Shown one piece after another: positions 33,675 through 46,300 of a stretch of DNA of 64,000 bases. A model generated the notes under the pieces. The model was given only the letters and a program-made list of their open reading frames with translations. It did no database searches and was not told the origin of the DNA. The translations under genes were made by a program, and so were the position numbers. Position 1 is the stretch's first letter. Each line of letters begins with the position of its first letter. The stretch comes from Pseudo-nitzschia pungens (lineage: Eukaryota > Bacillariophyta > Bacillariophyceae > Bacillariales > Bacillariaceae). The stretch covers positions 4,251,001 through 4,315,000 of the forward strand of contig CM074758.1 of the NCBI GenBank assembly GCA_037355855.1, in the 5' to 3' direction.

Positions 33675-34804
33675 GGTTGAACAATTTGTATATTTGGGAT
33701 TGTTCTCGCTTTATCGACAAATTGGTTTGCGCATTCAACGTCAAGCGCAGATCAAAATTTTGAACTCAAGTGAAAGTAAAGCTTGTGAATTAATGTACCT
33801 TTCGCAATTTCAGGAAAAGAACCATGTACAGGGACACTCAGACATTCTGTGCTTTCGCAATTTGTTATGGTTAATAGCTTATGATGTTTTTGGCGTGTTG
33901 GAACCACAACGGAAGCTCTGGGAAGGCAACGTGTTGCTTCCGATTCAGTGTCAACAAGGTTTTTGGGAGTGTGTTTCGAAATCGGAGAAATCTCAAAATA
34001 TTTTTTTCTGTTGGGGTCGTCACTAATTACTAATTACCCGTGTAACGTCTATCCCGCCAAATTTGTGCAGTCGCTTCTTTGGCGCGACCTTTGTTTTTAA
34101 CGCCGGAGTTTCGAGGTGACGATAATAATAGGCTTATCATTTCGTGGTCATTCCTTTTTCGGAGAATGGGTTTTTTTCCCCTCAGTGGCATTCGAAGATT
34201 TTTCGTTTGTTCCTTGTGTCTCAATCAAAAAAGTCTGTTGGTACGGAATCAATCTCACTAAAATACTGTAATACAGTAGAAACTTGTCAGAAGATGCAAA
34301 AATGCCGAAAGCCACTCACAAAAGAGGACGTAATTTTACGTTGGTCTATCTAGAATTTTTTTCGAGATGTTTTTTTCGAGATGGTTACTCGTAGTCGCAC
34401 AAGGAGAGAAACGAAATTACTGTACCGTATGACTCAGGTTATCGCCATGATTCAATCTCTCATAATTTGATTCGATAAAGTTGGAGAATTGATTGAAAAG
34501 AACGCACAAGCTATCAGGTTGAGATAGTCAACTTTATGGATTCATAGCTTGAGCAAGTCAAGTCATATTAGTTCCCAGTTTGAAAGGCAAACGAAAAAAA
34601 GTACAGTACCGGTATCCATACTTAACATGCTCAGGCAATAAAAACAAAAGTAATTTAATACTTCAAAAAACATATAATCTTTAATATTGTTTGTCTTTCT
34701 ATGGGAGCATTGTGCCACATGCACGAATGCTTCTATCACTTTACTGTATTACGATTTACTCCAATCTCTAGTTTGTTGTGTCCTTCGTCCCAAGCCGTAT
34801 CATT
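33675..34804. other. Intergenic region
   Basis: The right part is the 3' flank of the MATE gene and the left part the 5' flank of the CaaX-ending gene. No gene, RNA or strong repeat is seen. Confidence 0.45.
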
Positions 34805-37429
34805 TCAGGGAGCAAGCACACTCTTGGAATCAAAAAGAATCCCTTCCTTAGCTGCGTTGTTTGTTCTTCGTTGCAAAATAGCAGTTCGGGTCAGCCACAA
34901 GACGCAGCGCGTGAGTTGGTACCCAATGAATACAGTCCACACAGATGTAAGTCCGACAGATTTCACGCCTGCCAACGCCTTTCTTTTGACACCCATCATC
35001 ACGTATGGGACAGCGGCAAAGAAAGCAGCGTACATTTTGCCCAAGTAACCAAGGTCCTTTTGCCCAAGCAGCATTCCCTCTGACCCGCACACGAAGCCGT
35101 GCACACCAAAAAAGACCAGAAGGAGAGGTACAACCGAGTTGACCAGACTGATAACTGCTTGGTCCGAAGTGAATAAACCAGTCAACAATGGGATACCACT
35201 GACTGCCGCCATCATTGCACCACCAAAGACTGCCCCAGCCTTAAGGAAATTGATCAAGATCTTCTTCATTGCGGCCGCCTTTTCAGCACTTTCCTCTTTT
35301 TCGGAAATTGCTGGCACAAAAGTTTGTGCTGTCAGACTCAACGAGTCAGCGATAGGGCACAAGCAATAAAATATACTGACGATCACTTGTTGAGCAGCCA
35401 TACTAACCGTTCCAAGAGAAGAGGCGACAACGTGAGCCATTGCGACATAGCCTGAAACCCGCCCAACCTGTGTTGTTGTTACAGGAATCACATAGGGTGC
35501 GAATTCTTTTCGTGTTTCTTTGCTTGGCAATCTCAGTAGGTCAATCGTTGAAAACCTATTTCGAAGGAAGCCTCGTGCCGAGAACGAGTCGGCGTCTGCT
35601 TTCTTATCATTGACGTTTTTCCTTGCTCCTCTCGAAAACTTCGAAAGTAGCGATTTTCGAATATGCTCGGGGGTGATTCCTGGCTTGGAACCATCATTGT
35701 TCTTTACCCGCTTACCGAGTTTCAAGTTTTCTAATGTGCTTCGAAACTTTTTTCGGCGATCTTTTCCACTTCCGACCAGTTCATTAGATTTGGCAGTCAT
35801 TTCCAAAATAGCATCCGAAAGATTCATTACTTCAGGTCCCTTCGTCATTGGTGTTTGTTCGGGTCTACCACAGAGCCATCTCACAAAGAATGCCACCGCT
35901 ACGTACTGCGAAAGTACCGTCGCCCAAGCCGCTCCAGCCGTCCCACCGATCAAAGGATTGGAGTGACCAACGAAGAAAACATCCCCCAGAAAGTTGACAA
36001 GTGCGGCTGCTGCCAAAACGTAGAGGGGGCTCTTAATGTCTTGCATTCCGAGACATGCCGCTTGCGTGCTTCCGAGAATAGCTGCTGCAGGCATTCCCAA
36101 GGCACGGATTCTCACATATTTCATAGCAGCCGCAAAGACGGCGGGGCTGATAGCATCGTTTCCAATAATTGCACGCAGCAAAGGTCGAGCAAAGGCAAAG
36201 AGAATCGCTCCCAATCCAACTCCAACGTAGGTTGACATTCGCATCGCACCTATCATCATCTTAGCAGTTCGGGGCTTATCGACAGTTGCGCGATCGGATT
36301 CTTGGGCAGACGCAACCATATTGGTCGTTCCGGTGTACAGAAACGCCTTTCCCATTCAAAGAATTTAAATCAAGTTAGAGTTGCCAATGAAGTCAAACAT
36401 AGCATTCAGTGAGGAGATGACAAAGATCAAACAGATCAAAGTACTTACAATAAGAAGTGCCGCGTAGTCTGTAACAGCAACGGCAGGACTCAGTGCAGCT
36501 TGTTGAACCGTTCCTGAAAGGACTCCTACAGCCGAGGTGTCAATTAGTGAAAGCAGTGGACTACAGAGCCATACACCAATGGCTGGAACGGCAAACCTTA
36601 AAATTTTCCCAACGCTTGGCGTCGAGATTGATGCTGATTTCGTATCAACAATATCATCCGCTGGTTGTGTGCCAAAGTCGAATCCATCCTTAACCATGGG
36701 TTTGTTATCTATTTGTTGATTGTTCGATGCCATGGAGGCGGGTGTGGAACCACTAGAGGTGACAGCAAATTCTCGAATCATGTTAGCGTTTTCGCTGAAG
36801 ATGGTGTCATTTGAGTTTTCACTCGTCAAATCATCCAGAACTTCTAACAGTTCAGGTGGCATGCTTGCCTCTGCAGCAGCAACAGCTTCTTCCGATGCTG
36901 CAAGGACAGCCTTCAGGTCTTCGTTGATGATTCCATCGTCTGCTTGGTCAGAATCTATTCCTATGTTCGTGTTGCTTACAAAGTTGCTGTCAACGTTGAT
37001 TTCAAAGCCGAGGTCAATGGTGTCATCCTTTCCCGAAGCTAAAATTGCGGCATTTTCTGCGAGAAGCGTCTGTGCGGTTGTATCGGGAGTATCAGATTGT
37101 GGCGACGGCTCTGACTTGAAACCAACCGGAGGGGGTGCAATGTCATTAAGACTAACTGTTTCGTTCTGGAACAAAAATTCCATGGTTTGGTCGAATGGCG
37201 ACGAGAATTCAGAATTTGTTGATTCTGATGCCGCGGAATTTTCTTCTTTGCTTCTGTCTTCGATCCCGTTGTTTGAGTAACCTCGTTTTGATAGTGGTGA
37301 CCGCCGTTGACGTACACTTGTGAAATGCGCCATTCTCGAATTGGTTTCGATAGGTACGAAGGCATTCGTTACCGAAAGTACCGTCAACGAAACAAGCGTC
37401 GCTGTTCCTACTATTTTCTGCTGAGCCAT
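34805..37429 (-). CDS. MATE-family transporter with plastid-type bipartite presequence (two exons)
   Basis: Exon 1 is 37429-36449 and exon 2 is 36346-34805. Splicing at GTAAGT and GGGAAAG keeps the frame and gives 840 residues. The N-terminus (hydrophobic SLTVLSVTNAFVP followed by Ser/Arg-rich sequence) fits the heterokont plastid presequence, in which Phe follows the signal-peptide cleavage site. An acidic linker of about 230 residues precedes the membrane part. MATE character begins at about residue 275 (KILRFAVPAIGVWL), and the splice produces AALLIAFLYTGTTNMVASA, typical of the family. A charged cytoplasmic-type loop of about 100 residues (about 495-590) splits the two halves. MATE proteins export organic cations, flavonoids or citrate using ion gradients. 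The substrate here is unknown. Confidence 0.82.
36347..36448 (-). other. Intron of the MATE gene
   Basis: This 102-bp intron has a GTAAGT donor in phase 0. The acceptor AAAG lacks a strong pyrimidine tract, but it is the choice that rebuilds the conserved transmembrane segment. Confidence 0.7.
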
Positions 37430-39886
37430 TGTTCAATTTTTCAATCGATTAGTTGACGAAGAGTGTGAAGATTTAGCAGTTGTGATCGTATTGCTGTTGT
37501 GAGAATGATTCAGGAGGAAGAAGTCGATAAAGTGAGAAGAATCGAGGTGAGTCGAGGCATCAAACACCTTGTTCTTGCATTTTCAACATGCACACGTGTA
37601 AAATCTGATCTGAGATGAAATTTCGATTTTCAACGACCAAGAAAAATACCGGTAGTGTTGAGATTGAAGTGGAATTGTTTCGAATTATTTTAAGACCTCG
37701 TCGCACCTAAAAATAAAAACCAAAGGCATGAAGCCGTTTGACTCAGTGCAAGAGCGAACCAATAGAAAAGCCCAAACCTTGAGGTAATTTCATTCTCGTT
37801 GCTTTCTATTGGGCACTTATTACTGCAGATGTATAACGTCAAAAATTCACATGAAAGTAGACCTCTCGTCCCGATGTTTAATCCCGTTGATTGATTGCAA
37901 GTGGAAACAAACATTCCTGATTCCTGTTTTCGCCAAATGACCGTAATTTTTTGATGATTTGATGTCCGGTACACGATCGATAAAGATACGACCCAAAAGT
38001 ATCTCAAACGCGTGGAAATCGCGAATCGTTTCTGTACCGGTAGCTCTGTGTACTATCGGTATTATGCCATCTACTTCGTATTTGTTTAAAGACACGAAAG
38101 GTGTCGGTGAGGGCAAACAAAGACAATACAGGATTATGTGCCAACAATAATACTGTACTGGCCATACACCGACACAATGTTCGTCTGAACGTACAACTTC
38201 CGATGGGACACACTCACGGTTCGCTGTTCTTATTTTGTTTCTTTGAAAATGTGAGGGTTCGCGAGAAAAATAGTCGTTGATGTCTCACTTGATCGACTCC
38301 GACATGGTGTCATGGCCAATTCTTTCTTTGAGCTTTTTTTTTAGTCTTAAATTTCGAGATGTCAATGATCAATCAATCTCAACAAAACAATCAGAATTCT
38401 TGGAAATAATGCAAAAGGAGTGAAATACGGACCTCGCGAAGCAATCCCGTCGCTTTTTCAGTTCTGTCAGGTTTAAAGTCGTACCGGTACAGTACATGGA
38501 ACAACTCGTAATGTCACTTTGATCCGATCAAATGATGATTCTGGAGAAGAAATCAACGAAAAATAATCTCTTTTTCTCATTCCTATTGTGACAGCAAGAC
38601 ATAGCGAAATAAGAATATCAGCATTGTGTCGTGTTGTAGCTATGCACGTACTACATGCACTATTCATACTAATGTTGCATTACAATGTTTGTATGATGCA
38701 AGGAGTGATCCTAGTAGCTAGAAATTTATGTTTGTGAGGCACCCATAATCTCTCCTCATTTCATTCCTATGAAGCTTCATCTATTGAATAATTTTAATCA
38801 TTCTGTATTAGAAAAATAAAATCATTTTTTTTAATCCCATTATCCCAAGTTATATTGTGTTTTTCTTCTCCTTTCTGTTATTTAGTTTGGTTCAGTTGCA
38901 CAGACACAACTTTGCTATCTACTGGCAGTGCCTTGTAAGGACTCAATTACCATGACCCTCTTCTCCTTATGCACAATTATTTCATCAGGTTTGAATCTGC
39001 CTTCTTGCATTCCAGTGTGCACCACATAATTGTCAACTATTTGGGACTGGGATAAGGGTGAAAGATTTGATACAATCATCAGCAACCGGGGTGGTCAGCT
39101 GACTAGAAGCAGTACAAAAAAGGACTCTACAGAATAGTTGGGTTTAACCAAAATGACTGAATCATGTAACATCACACAATTCTTATCTGCATATCAAGAA
39201 AACACTATTAATGCATTCACTAGAACTAAACCCATGAAATGGTAAATTGCATCCAGTTGGATTTGAAGTATTCTCAAGGTTATCATTGAATCTATGTACA
39301 GACAAATATACCATGAAAAAAAAGTTCAAGCACGAGGACATTTGATCGTTGCAGTCCTCTCTCTATCATATTGTATGGCAAGAACATCTCACATTCTGTA
39401 AGCCTGAACAGATGGCCCTGTACCATTGGTACATATCCTAGCATAGCTCACAGTATTGTTATTTGAATATGGTTACAACGCACCATACAGTTCATGCTAC
39501 AGGATGCTGCTACAAGGCTTGGTTGGCATCTAAAATTTAGTGCTACACCTACACCCCTAGTGCTCCCCCCATCGTGGCAGGTGCAAAGCAGTGATAGGGA
39601 TCAGTTCTCTGCATTGGAGGTCAATCTTTTTGATGCTCTTGCTCTGTGATGCCAAAAATCACATCATGGTAGGTACCTCTGTGATACTTCCAACAATGTA
39701 CCTCTATGCTGGTAGCTAGTGCAGCTCTCATGTTTGCAACAGTAGCGTCTGTATTGTATCTTTGATGCCTTAGTACATGATTGTTGTCAGCACTCTAGTA
39801 TGTGTGTTGCTGTCGTTACTGCTGCTATCTACTTGATCTACCACAGAGACAACGTTTTGACAGACAACTATGATCTGATCTATGTT
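37430..39886. other. Gene-poor region before the LINE
   Basis: No gene is supported in about 2.4 kb. Only short open frames occur, AT-rich and without family character. The stretch ends at the target-site duplication of the LINE. Confidence 0.45.
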
Positions 39887-39907
39887 TTACTATGCATGAT
39901 GCAATCA
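39887..39907 (+). repeat. Left target-site duplication of the LINE
   Basis: ACTATGCATGATGCAATCA (39889-39907), with two matching T before it, is repeated exactly at 52669-52689 beyond the 3' tail of the element. This marks both ends of the insertion. Confidence 0.85.
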
Positions 39908-40299
39908 CAATTTTGCGACGCGCGATTTTGTCCGACGTTCCGATGTTCCAGTACTTAAAACACGTAGATTTCTACACAACTTTCCCCTTTGATATCTCAC
40001 TCACTTCTAAAGCTCCTACAACAAAACCAAGCACTACACCTATCAACAGAGACCTCCCCTGTCTGATTCTGCTGTTTGTTTGCCTGCTCCTTGCTCCCTT
40101 TGGCTGCTGTGGTTGCTTGTTTCCTTTGCCGGTCGGTCGATCGCTTCGGCAGCAACACAAGCAAACGGACACATAATTTTCTACAGCAATTGCAGTACTA
40201 ATTCTACAGCAGCTCTGCTTCAGTTCCGCTTTGTCTCCGAGCTCGGTTTGTTTTTTTGATCTGTTTTCAAGCCATATTCTTATTTAACGCTATACAGTC

Positions 40300-41130
40300 T
40301 TCCAAGCCCCTTAAGTGATACCCACTTACCGTTCTACATTCTTCAAGGTCGAACCTACTTAACGTTCTACATTCTTCAAGATTGAACACATATACACCCC
40401 CCTTCTAGAAGGTTCCTACTTGCTGATCCCTAAGTATCTGCAAGTTCGCGCGAGCATATCTTCCAGTTCCCCTTTATTCTCAAGCCAATAGCCCACCTGC
40501 TCTTCTAAGTGCCTATCATTTAAGAGCTACCCTGTTTCCTAGTCAAGCCCCCCAGTCCATAAGTGTTCTCGCTTAAGGCTCCCCCTACTACACCTGTTTT
40601 CAAGCCAAGACCAACCGATCCCTAAGTACCTTATACTTATTGCACTCTTGTTTCCAAGACTACAGCTACTACAGCCCCTTGTTTTCAAGACTACAATTTC
40701 CCTGGTCCCTAAGTGTTCGCGAGTTCCCTGATCCCTAAGTGTTTTCGCTACTAAGCAACCCCAACTTGAACTTCAAGTTCAACACTGTTTTCAAGACACA
40801 AGCCTCCCTCTGGTCCCTAGGTCTTTCTACTAAAGCCCCTGTTTTCAAGCAAGCAGCTTCCCCGGTCCCTAAGTGTCTCGCTCAAGGTACCTGTTTTCAA
40901 GCCAATTGCCCCCGGATACTGTTTCCACTGTTTCCCTGGTCCCTAAGTGTCTCGCTCAAGGTCCCTGTTTTCAAGACAATTGCCCCTGGATACTGTTTCC
41001 ACTTATAAGTACTCGCGAGTTTGAACTTCAAGTTCCCTCCTGAGCCTTTTAAGTGTGCCCTGGCATTGATATCCCCCGGTCCCTAAGTGTTCCTACTAAA
41101 GCCCCTGTTTTCACGCAAGCAGTGTCCCTA
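40300..41130 (+). repeat. 5' UTR repeats, first type
   Basis: Diverged tandem units of about 45-70 bp carry GGTCCCTAAGTGT and CCTGTTTTCAAGCCA. About ten units can be followed. They form the first part of the LINE 5' UTR and have no coding character. Confidence 0.7.
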
Positions 41131-41439
41131 ATACCAGGTCTTTGATACAAGCCAGTTGTCGGTGGTTGGTTTCTACAGTCTTTTTCTACAGTCTGTTTGG
41201 TTTCTACAGTCTGTTTCTACACGATTTGCAGTGGTCTACTGGAGTTTCTAAATTCTGTAACTCCAGAGCACCTCTGTGGGTTTCGAGCGTGACTCTTCTG
41301 GTAGTGCTCCAGTCTTTTCTTTTGGTCCCCCTGGAATTTTTCCTTGTTCAGACCAACATTGGACCTGTTGTTGCTGCTGTATCCTGTTTCCCAGCATACA
41401 ACCTATCACTCAACTGGTGCTTTTCAGTTTGTTGATTTG

Positions 41440-43320
41440 CCCTCAACCGGTGCTTCTCCTGCCCCGGCCTTTGTCATCACCTGGCACTTTTACATCCCAG
41501 AGCAGTGTCTGCTGTTGCTCCAGCACCCAACGGGTTGCTTTTCAGCTGTTGGTTTGCCCTCCATTGGTGCTTCTCCTGCCCCGGCCTTTGCCCTCAACCG
41601 GTGCTTCTCCTTCCCCGGCCTTTTTCATCACCTGGCACTTGCACTTCCAAGAGGCGTGTCTGCTGTTGGTCCAACACCCAATTGCCTGCTTTTCAGTTGT
41701 TGCTTTGATCTCAACCGGTGCTTCTCCTTTCCCGGCCTTTGCCCTCAACCGGTGCTTCTCCTTTCAAGCGCGGCGTTCCAGTTGTTGCTCCTGCACTCCA
41801 CTGGAGGTTTTCTGCTGTTGATTTGCCCTCCACCGGTGCTTTTCCTGCCCCGGCCTTTGCCCTCAACCGGTGCTTCACCTGCTCCGGCCTTTGTCATCAC
41901 CTGGCACTTGCACATCCAAGAGGCGTGTCTGCTGCTGGTCCAACACCCAATTGCCTGCTTTTCAGTTGTTGCTTTGATCTCAACCGGTGCTTCTCCTTTC
42001 CCGGCCTTTGCCCTCAACCGGTGCTTCTCCTTTCAAGCGCGGCGTTCCAGTTGTTGCTCCTGCACTCCACTGGAGGTTTTCTGCTGTTGATTTGCCCTCC
42101 ACCGGTGCTTTTCCTGCCCCGGCCTTTGCCCTCAACTGGTGCTTCACCTCCTCCGGCATTTGTCATCACCTGGCACTTGCACATCCAAGAGGCGTGTCTG
42201 CTGTTGGTCCAACACCCAATTGCCTGCTTTTCAGTTGTTGCTTTGCCCTCACCCGGTGCTTCTCCTGCCCCGGCCTTTGCCCTCAACCGGTGCTTCACCT
42301 GCTCCGGCCTTTGTCATCACCTGGCACTTGCACATCCAAGAGGCGTGTCTGCTGTGGGTCCAACACCCAATTGCCTGCTTTTCAGTTGTTGGTTGGCCCT
42401 CCACCGGTGCTTCTCCTGCCCCGGCCTTTGCCCTCAACTGGTGCTTCACCTGCTCCGGCCTTTGTCATCACCTGGCACTTGCATATCCAAGAGGCGTGTC
42501 TGCTGTTGGTCCAACACCCAATTGCCTGCTTTTCAGTTGTTGCTTTGCTCTCAACCGGTGCTTCTCCTGTACCGGCCTTTGCCCTCACCCGGTGCTTCTC
42601 CTTTCAAGCGCGGCGTTTCAGTTGTTGCTCCTGCACTCCACTGGAGGTTTTCTGCTGTTGATTGCCCTCCACCGGTGCTTCTCCTGCCCCGGCCCTTTCC
42701 CTCAACCGGTGTTTCCCCTGCTCCGGCCTCTGTCATCACCTGGCACTTGCACATCCAAGAGGCGTGTCTGCTGTTGGTCCAACACCCAATTGCCTGCTTT
42801 TCAGTTGTTGCTTTGCTCTCCACTGGTGCTTCTCTTGCCCCGGCCTTTGCCCTCACCCGGTGCTTCTCCTGCCCCGGCCTTTGTCATCACCTGGCACTTG
42901 CACATCCAAGAGCGCGGCGTTTCTGTTGGTGCTCCTCCACTCCGCTGGAGGTTTTCTGCTGTTGAGTTTCACTCCACCAGTGCTCCTCCTGCCCCGGCCT
43001 TTGCCCTCAACAGGTGCTTCACCTGCTCCGGCCTGTGTCATCACCTGGCACTTGCACATCCAAGAGGCTGGTCTGCTGTTGGTCCAGCACCCAATTGCTT
43101 GCTTTTCAGCTTTTGTTTGCCCTCAACCGGTGCTTCTCCTGCCCCGGCCTTTGTCATCACCTGGCACTTGCACTTCCAAGAGGCGTGTCTGCTGTTGGTC
43201 TAGCACCCAATTGTTTGCTTTTCAGCTGTTGTTTGCCCTCAATCGGTGCTTCTCCTGCCCCGGCCTTTGTCATCAACCGGTGCTTCTCCTGCCCCGGCCT
43301 TTGTCATCACCTGCCCTCAG
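41440..43320 (+). repeat. 5' UTR repeats, second type: 151-bp and 118-bp modules
   Basis: A module containing CCAAGAGGCGTGTCTGCTG recurs near 41647, 41916, 42185, 42336, 42487, 42756, 43060 and 43176, with diverged copies near 41496 and 42906. The spacing is either about 151 or about 269 bp. The longer interval includes an extra module of about 118 bp with TTCAAGCGCGGCGTT and CACTCCACTGGAGGTTTTCT. Every unit also has the phrase CCGGCCTTTGTCATCACCTG or CCGGCCTTTGCCCTC. The array directly precedes ORF1. Confidence 0.85.
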
Positions 43321-43338
43321 TGCTCCACTTCTGGTACA

Positions 43339-46300
43339 ATGCCTCCCCCTCCAACTAAGGGGTGGCCCACCTCCCAAGCAGCTTCCCGGAAGAAAAGATC
43401 CTCCACGCCTCCTTCTTCTGCTCGGTCTGCCTCTGGGGCTCGGTCTAACAAGCGCCCATTTGTGCAAAAGACCCCTCCAAGACATTCTAGTGTCACCTCT
43501 GCTCTTACTACTCCCTCTCCTACTCTTGATACCAGATCATCCTCTTCCTCTGCCTCATCAGCCTCTTCATCCTCTATGAATGGGTCTTCTGTTGATGATA
43601 TGTCTTCATCTTCTTCTGTGTCCTCATCTGCAGGTGTGCTTTCTGATGTTGAGATGCTTGGCACTGAATCTGCACCAGGGGAATCTGCACCAGGGGACAC
43701 TGCACCAAGGGATTCCTTGCAAACTTCTTCTCTGTCAACAGCTTCTCAGCTAGGCTCCCAGGAGTCAGGTCCTCCGCCGTCAGGTACTCTGTCAGGTTCT
43801 CAGTCGTCAGGTACTCTGCTGTCAGACCCCAAGATGATAAGCTCCCAGTCCTCAGGCTCCCAGTCCTCAGGCTTCCAGCAGCAGGGCTCCCAGCAGCAGG
43901 GATCCCAGCAGCAGGGCTCCCAGCTGTCTGGACCCCGGCCCCCAGTCTCCCAGCAGCCAGGATCCACCCCGGCAGGCTCCCAGCTGCCAAAGGGCTCTGG
44001 GACCTCAGGCAAGTTCCCTGCTTCATCTATCCTCAAGCAGTCTACTCTTGCCTTTTCCTCTGCCCAGAAGTCTGATCCCTCTCAGCAGCAAGCACGCCAA
44101 TCCCAACGCCAGGAGGCTCTGGCTGCTGCCAACAGGGCTCATTCCGCTTCCTTCCTCTGGTGTTTTTATGGTAAGGGCCCCTGTTCTGGCAAGGCTCCTA
44201 TCCCATCTGCAATTCATGCCTTTCGAAAATCTCCAACTGGTAACCGGTTATGGGCTGGGTGTCCAAGCCCTACACACTTCTTCAGCAAGAAGGAGGGTAA
44301 AGACAAAAAATCCATCCATGATATTTGCCGGACTGCCATCCCTCCTGTTTATGCTCAGGTTTTTCTGGACACTCCAGACTGGCGCAATGCCTCTGTAGCT
44401 TCCTTGGCTTCTATTGCCTCTGCTTGCTTTCAAGGCTCTGCCCCAGCCTGGACCAAGCAACCATCTGGCCAGGCTCTGAAGAAATGTCTTATTGGTTTGG
44501 TCAAGATGTCTCCTGAGTGTTTTGATGACCTGTATTGTGAGGGCAACCTTTTGCCTAGCACTGAAGGCAAAGTATGGTGGGCAGCCAATCAGGTGCTTGG
44601 CTCTCACTGGCATTTCAAGAAGCGCCCTCCTACACCTGCGCCACCAGTGGCTGATGATGCTTCCACTTCCAAATCTTCCACTTCCAAATCAGTGTCCTTT
44701 CTTCCTGGTGGTGGTGATGCTACTGTCTTGTCCTCTTCTGCTGGGCATTTCCTCCAACGCCGAGGGGTTTGCTCCAGTGATTCTAGAGCTCCAGTGGATG
44801 TCACTGCTGGCACCAAGTGTTCTCATAGTTCTTATGTCACTCTGTCCCTTCCAAGGTTGATGTCACAACGCCCTGGGGAACTGTATGATGAGCTGCTCAA
44901 GTCTCTCAAGGAAGCTTTGGATCTTCTATGGACTGTTGACAAGCGTCTGGTGTTGTATGTTTTTCCCTCCAGAGCCAGGCTCAACCCCAAGGCCAAGCCT
45001 GTTACCAAGTTTTGGACGACACTTCCTGACAGGAAGACCTTGGAATTGTATGTTGCTCAGCTCTGGCTTCGCAGTAGAACTGCTCCTCATCTACGCTTCT
45101 TTTTGGGACACAGTGCTTCCCTGGAGAAACTCTTTTCAGCACAATTGCTCCAGAGGCTCAGAGACCGTGACATGGAGCTGAAATATGATCACATACAGGC
45201 CCCAGTTATTGTCACCTGTGGCTTTCTCCTTGGATCTTACATGCAGAGTTTTGATCTTGACCACTACAACGAATTGCTTCAGACTCATCCCAGGTTTCAG
45301 GCATGTCCTATTGCTGTTATCAGGAAGAATATCAGCCTTGACAACTCCAGAACTCCTGATCCCAATCCGGTTCTGGCTGCTCATGTTTTATGTGATGCAA
45401 CAAAGCGCGCCCAAACTGTTAAGCTCCTCAAAGCCCAGTTCAACCGTTGCAAACCTTCAGACATTGCCTCTTTACCTGATGGTAAATTCTACAAGTTTAT
45501 TGAGACAGCTACCAATCCTTCTGACAGACCTCTTCCCCCCTCCAAGCTCAAGACTGTTCGCCAGGCTAAGCACCGCCAAGCCAAATTTATTGAGAGCCAT
45601 GAAACTGCTCCTGTTCTGGGGGTAGTTGATCTTGATCTTCCAGTTGACTTGGGCCAAGGGCTGGGTTTGAAGACACTGCGCAGTGTGCTTCTGGGTATCA
45701 GAACCCGTGACAATTGGTCATGGCCTCTTTTTCTTTCTGTTGATACCAGTTCATACCGAGGCGAGATCCTTGCTTTGTACAACATCACTACCAAGGCTGA
45801 AGCAATGGCCATGTTGTCTTTCCTGCCTATTTTTCTGGAAGCTCAGTATGGTTCTTGTGTTCGACAATGGTTCTCTTCTGAGTGCTTGACTGAAATGGAA
45901 GCTTACCATTGGGATGATGCAGTCAATTGTGTTGTGGAAACTGCACCTGCTGCAGATCCAATGCAGGATAACTCTCTTCCCTTTTTTGGTGATGGGGATG
46001 CGCGAGATTGGGAACTTGTTGATGATGACTTGTCAGTTGACCTTGCTCCTGATCTCACTTTTGATCTGGATTTGCACTTTAACCTCCAAGCCCGTGCTGA
46101 CAGTGGTGGTGGAGGCTTTGATGACTCTCAATCCATGGATACTTTAGCGACTGGCACTTCCAATCTTACTGCTGTCCAGGCCTCAGCGCCTGCAGGTGCT
46201 GTTCCTCCTGGCGGTGATCCTACCCATGTGGCCAAGGCTGATGCCTCCCCTGGTATCTCTCCTGAAGTTCCCCCTGTAGTTCCTGACCCTCCCCATGATG

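Noticed and set aside
41344..43203. Several long repetitive open frames (up to 415 codons) before LINE ORF1
   Set aside because: They come from the tandem 5' UTR modules, occur in all three forward frames and change frame between modules, so they are not genes.
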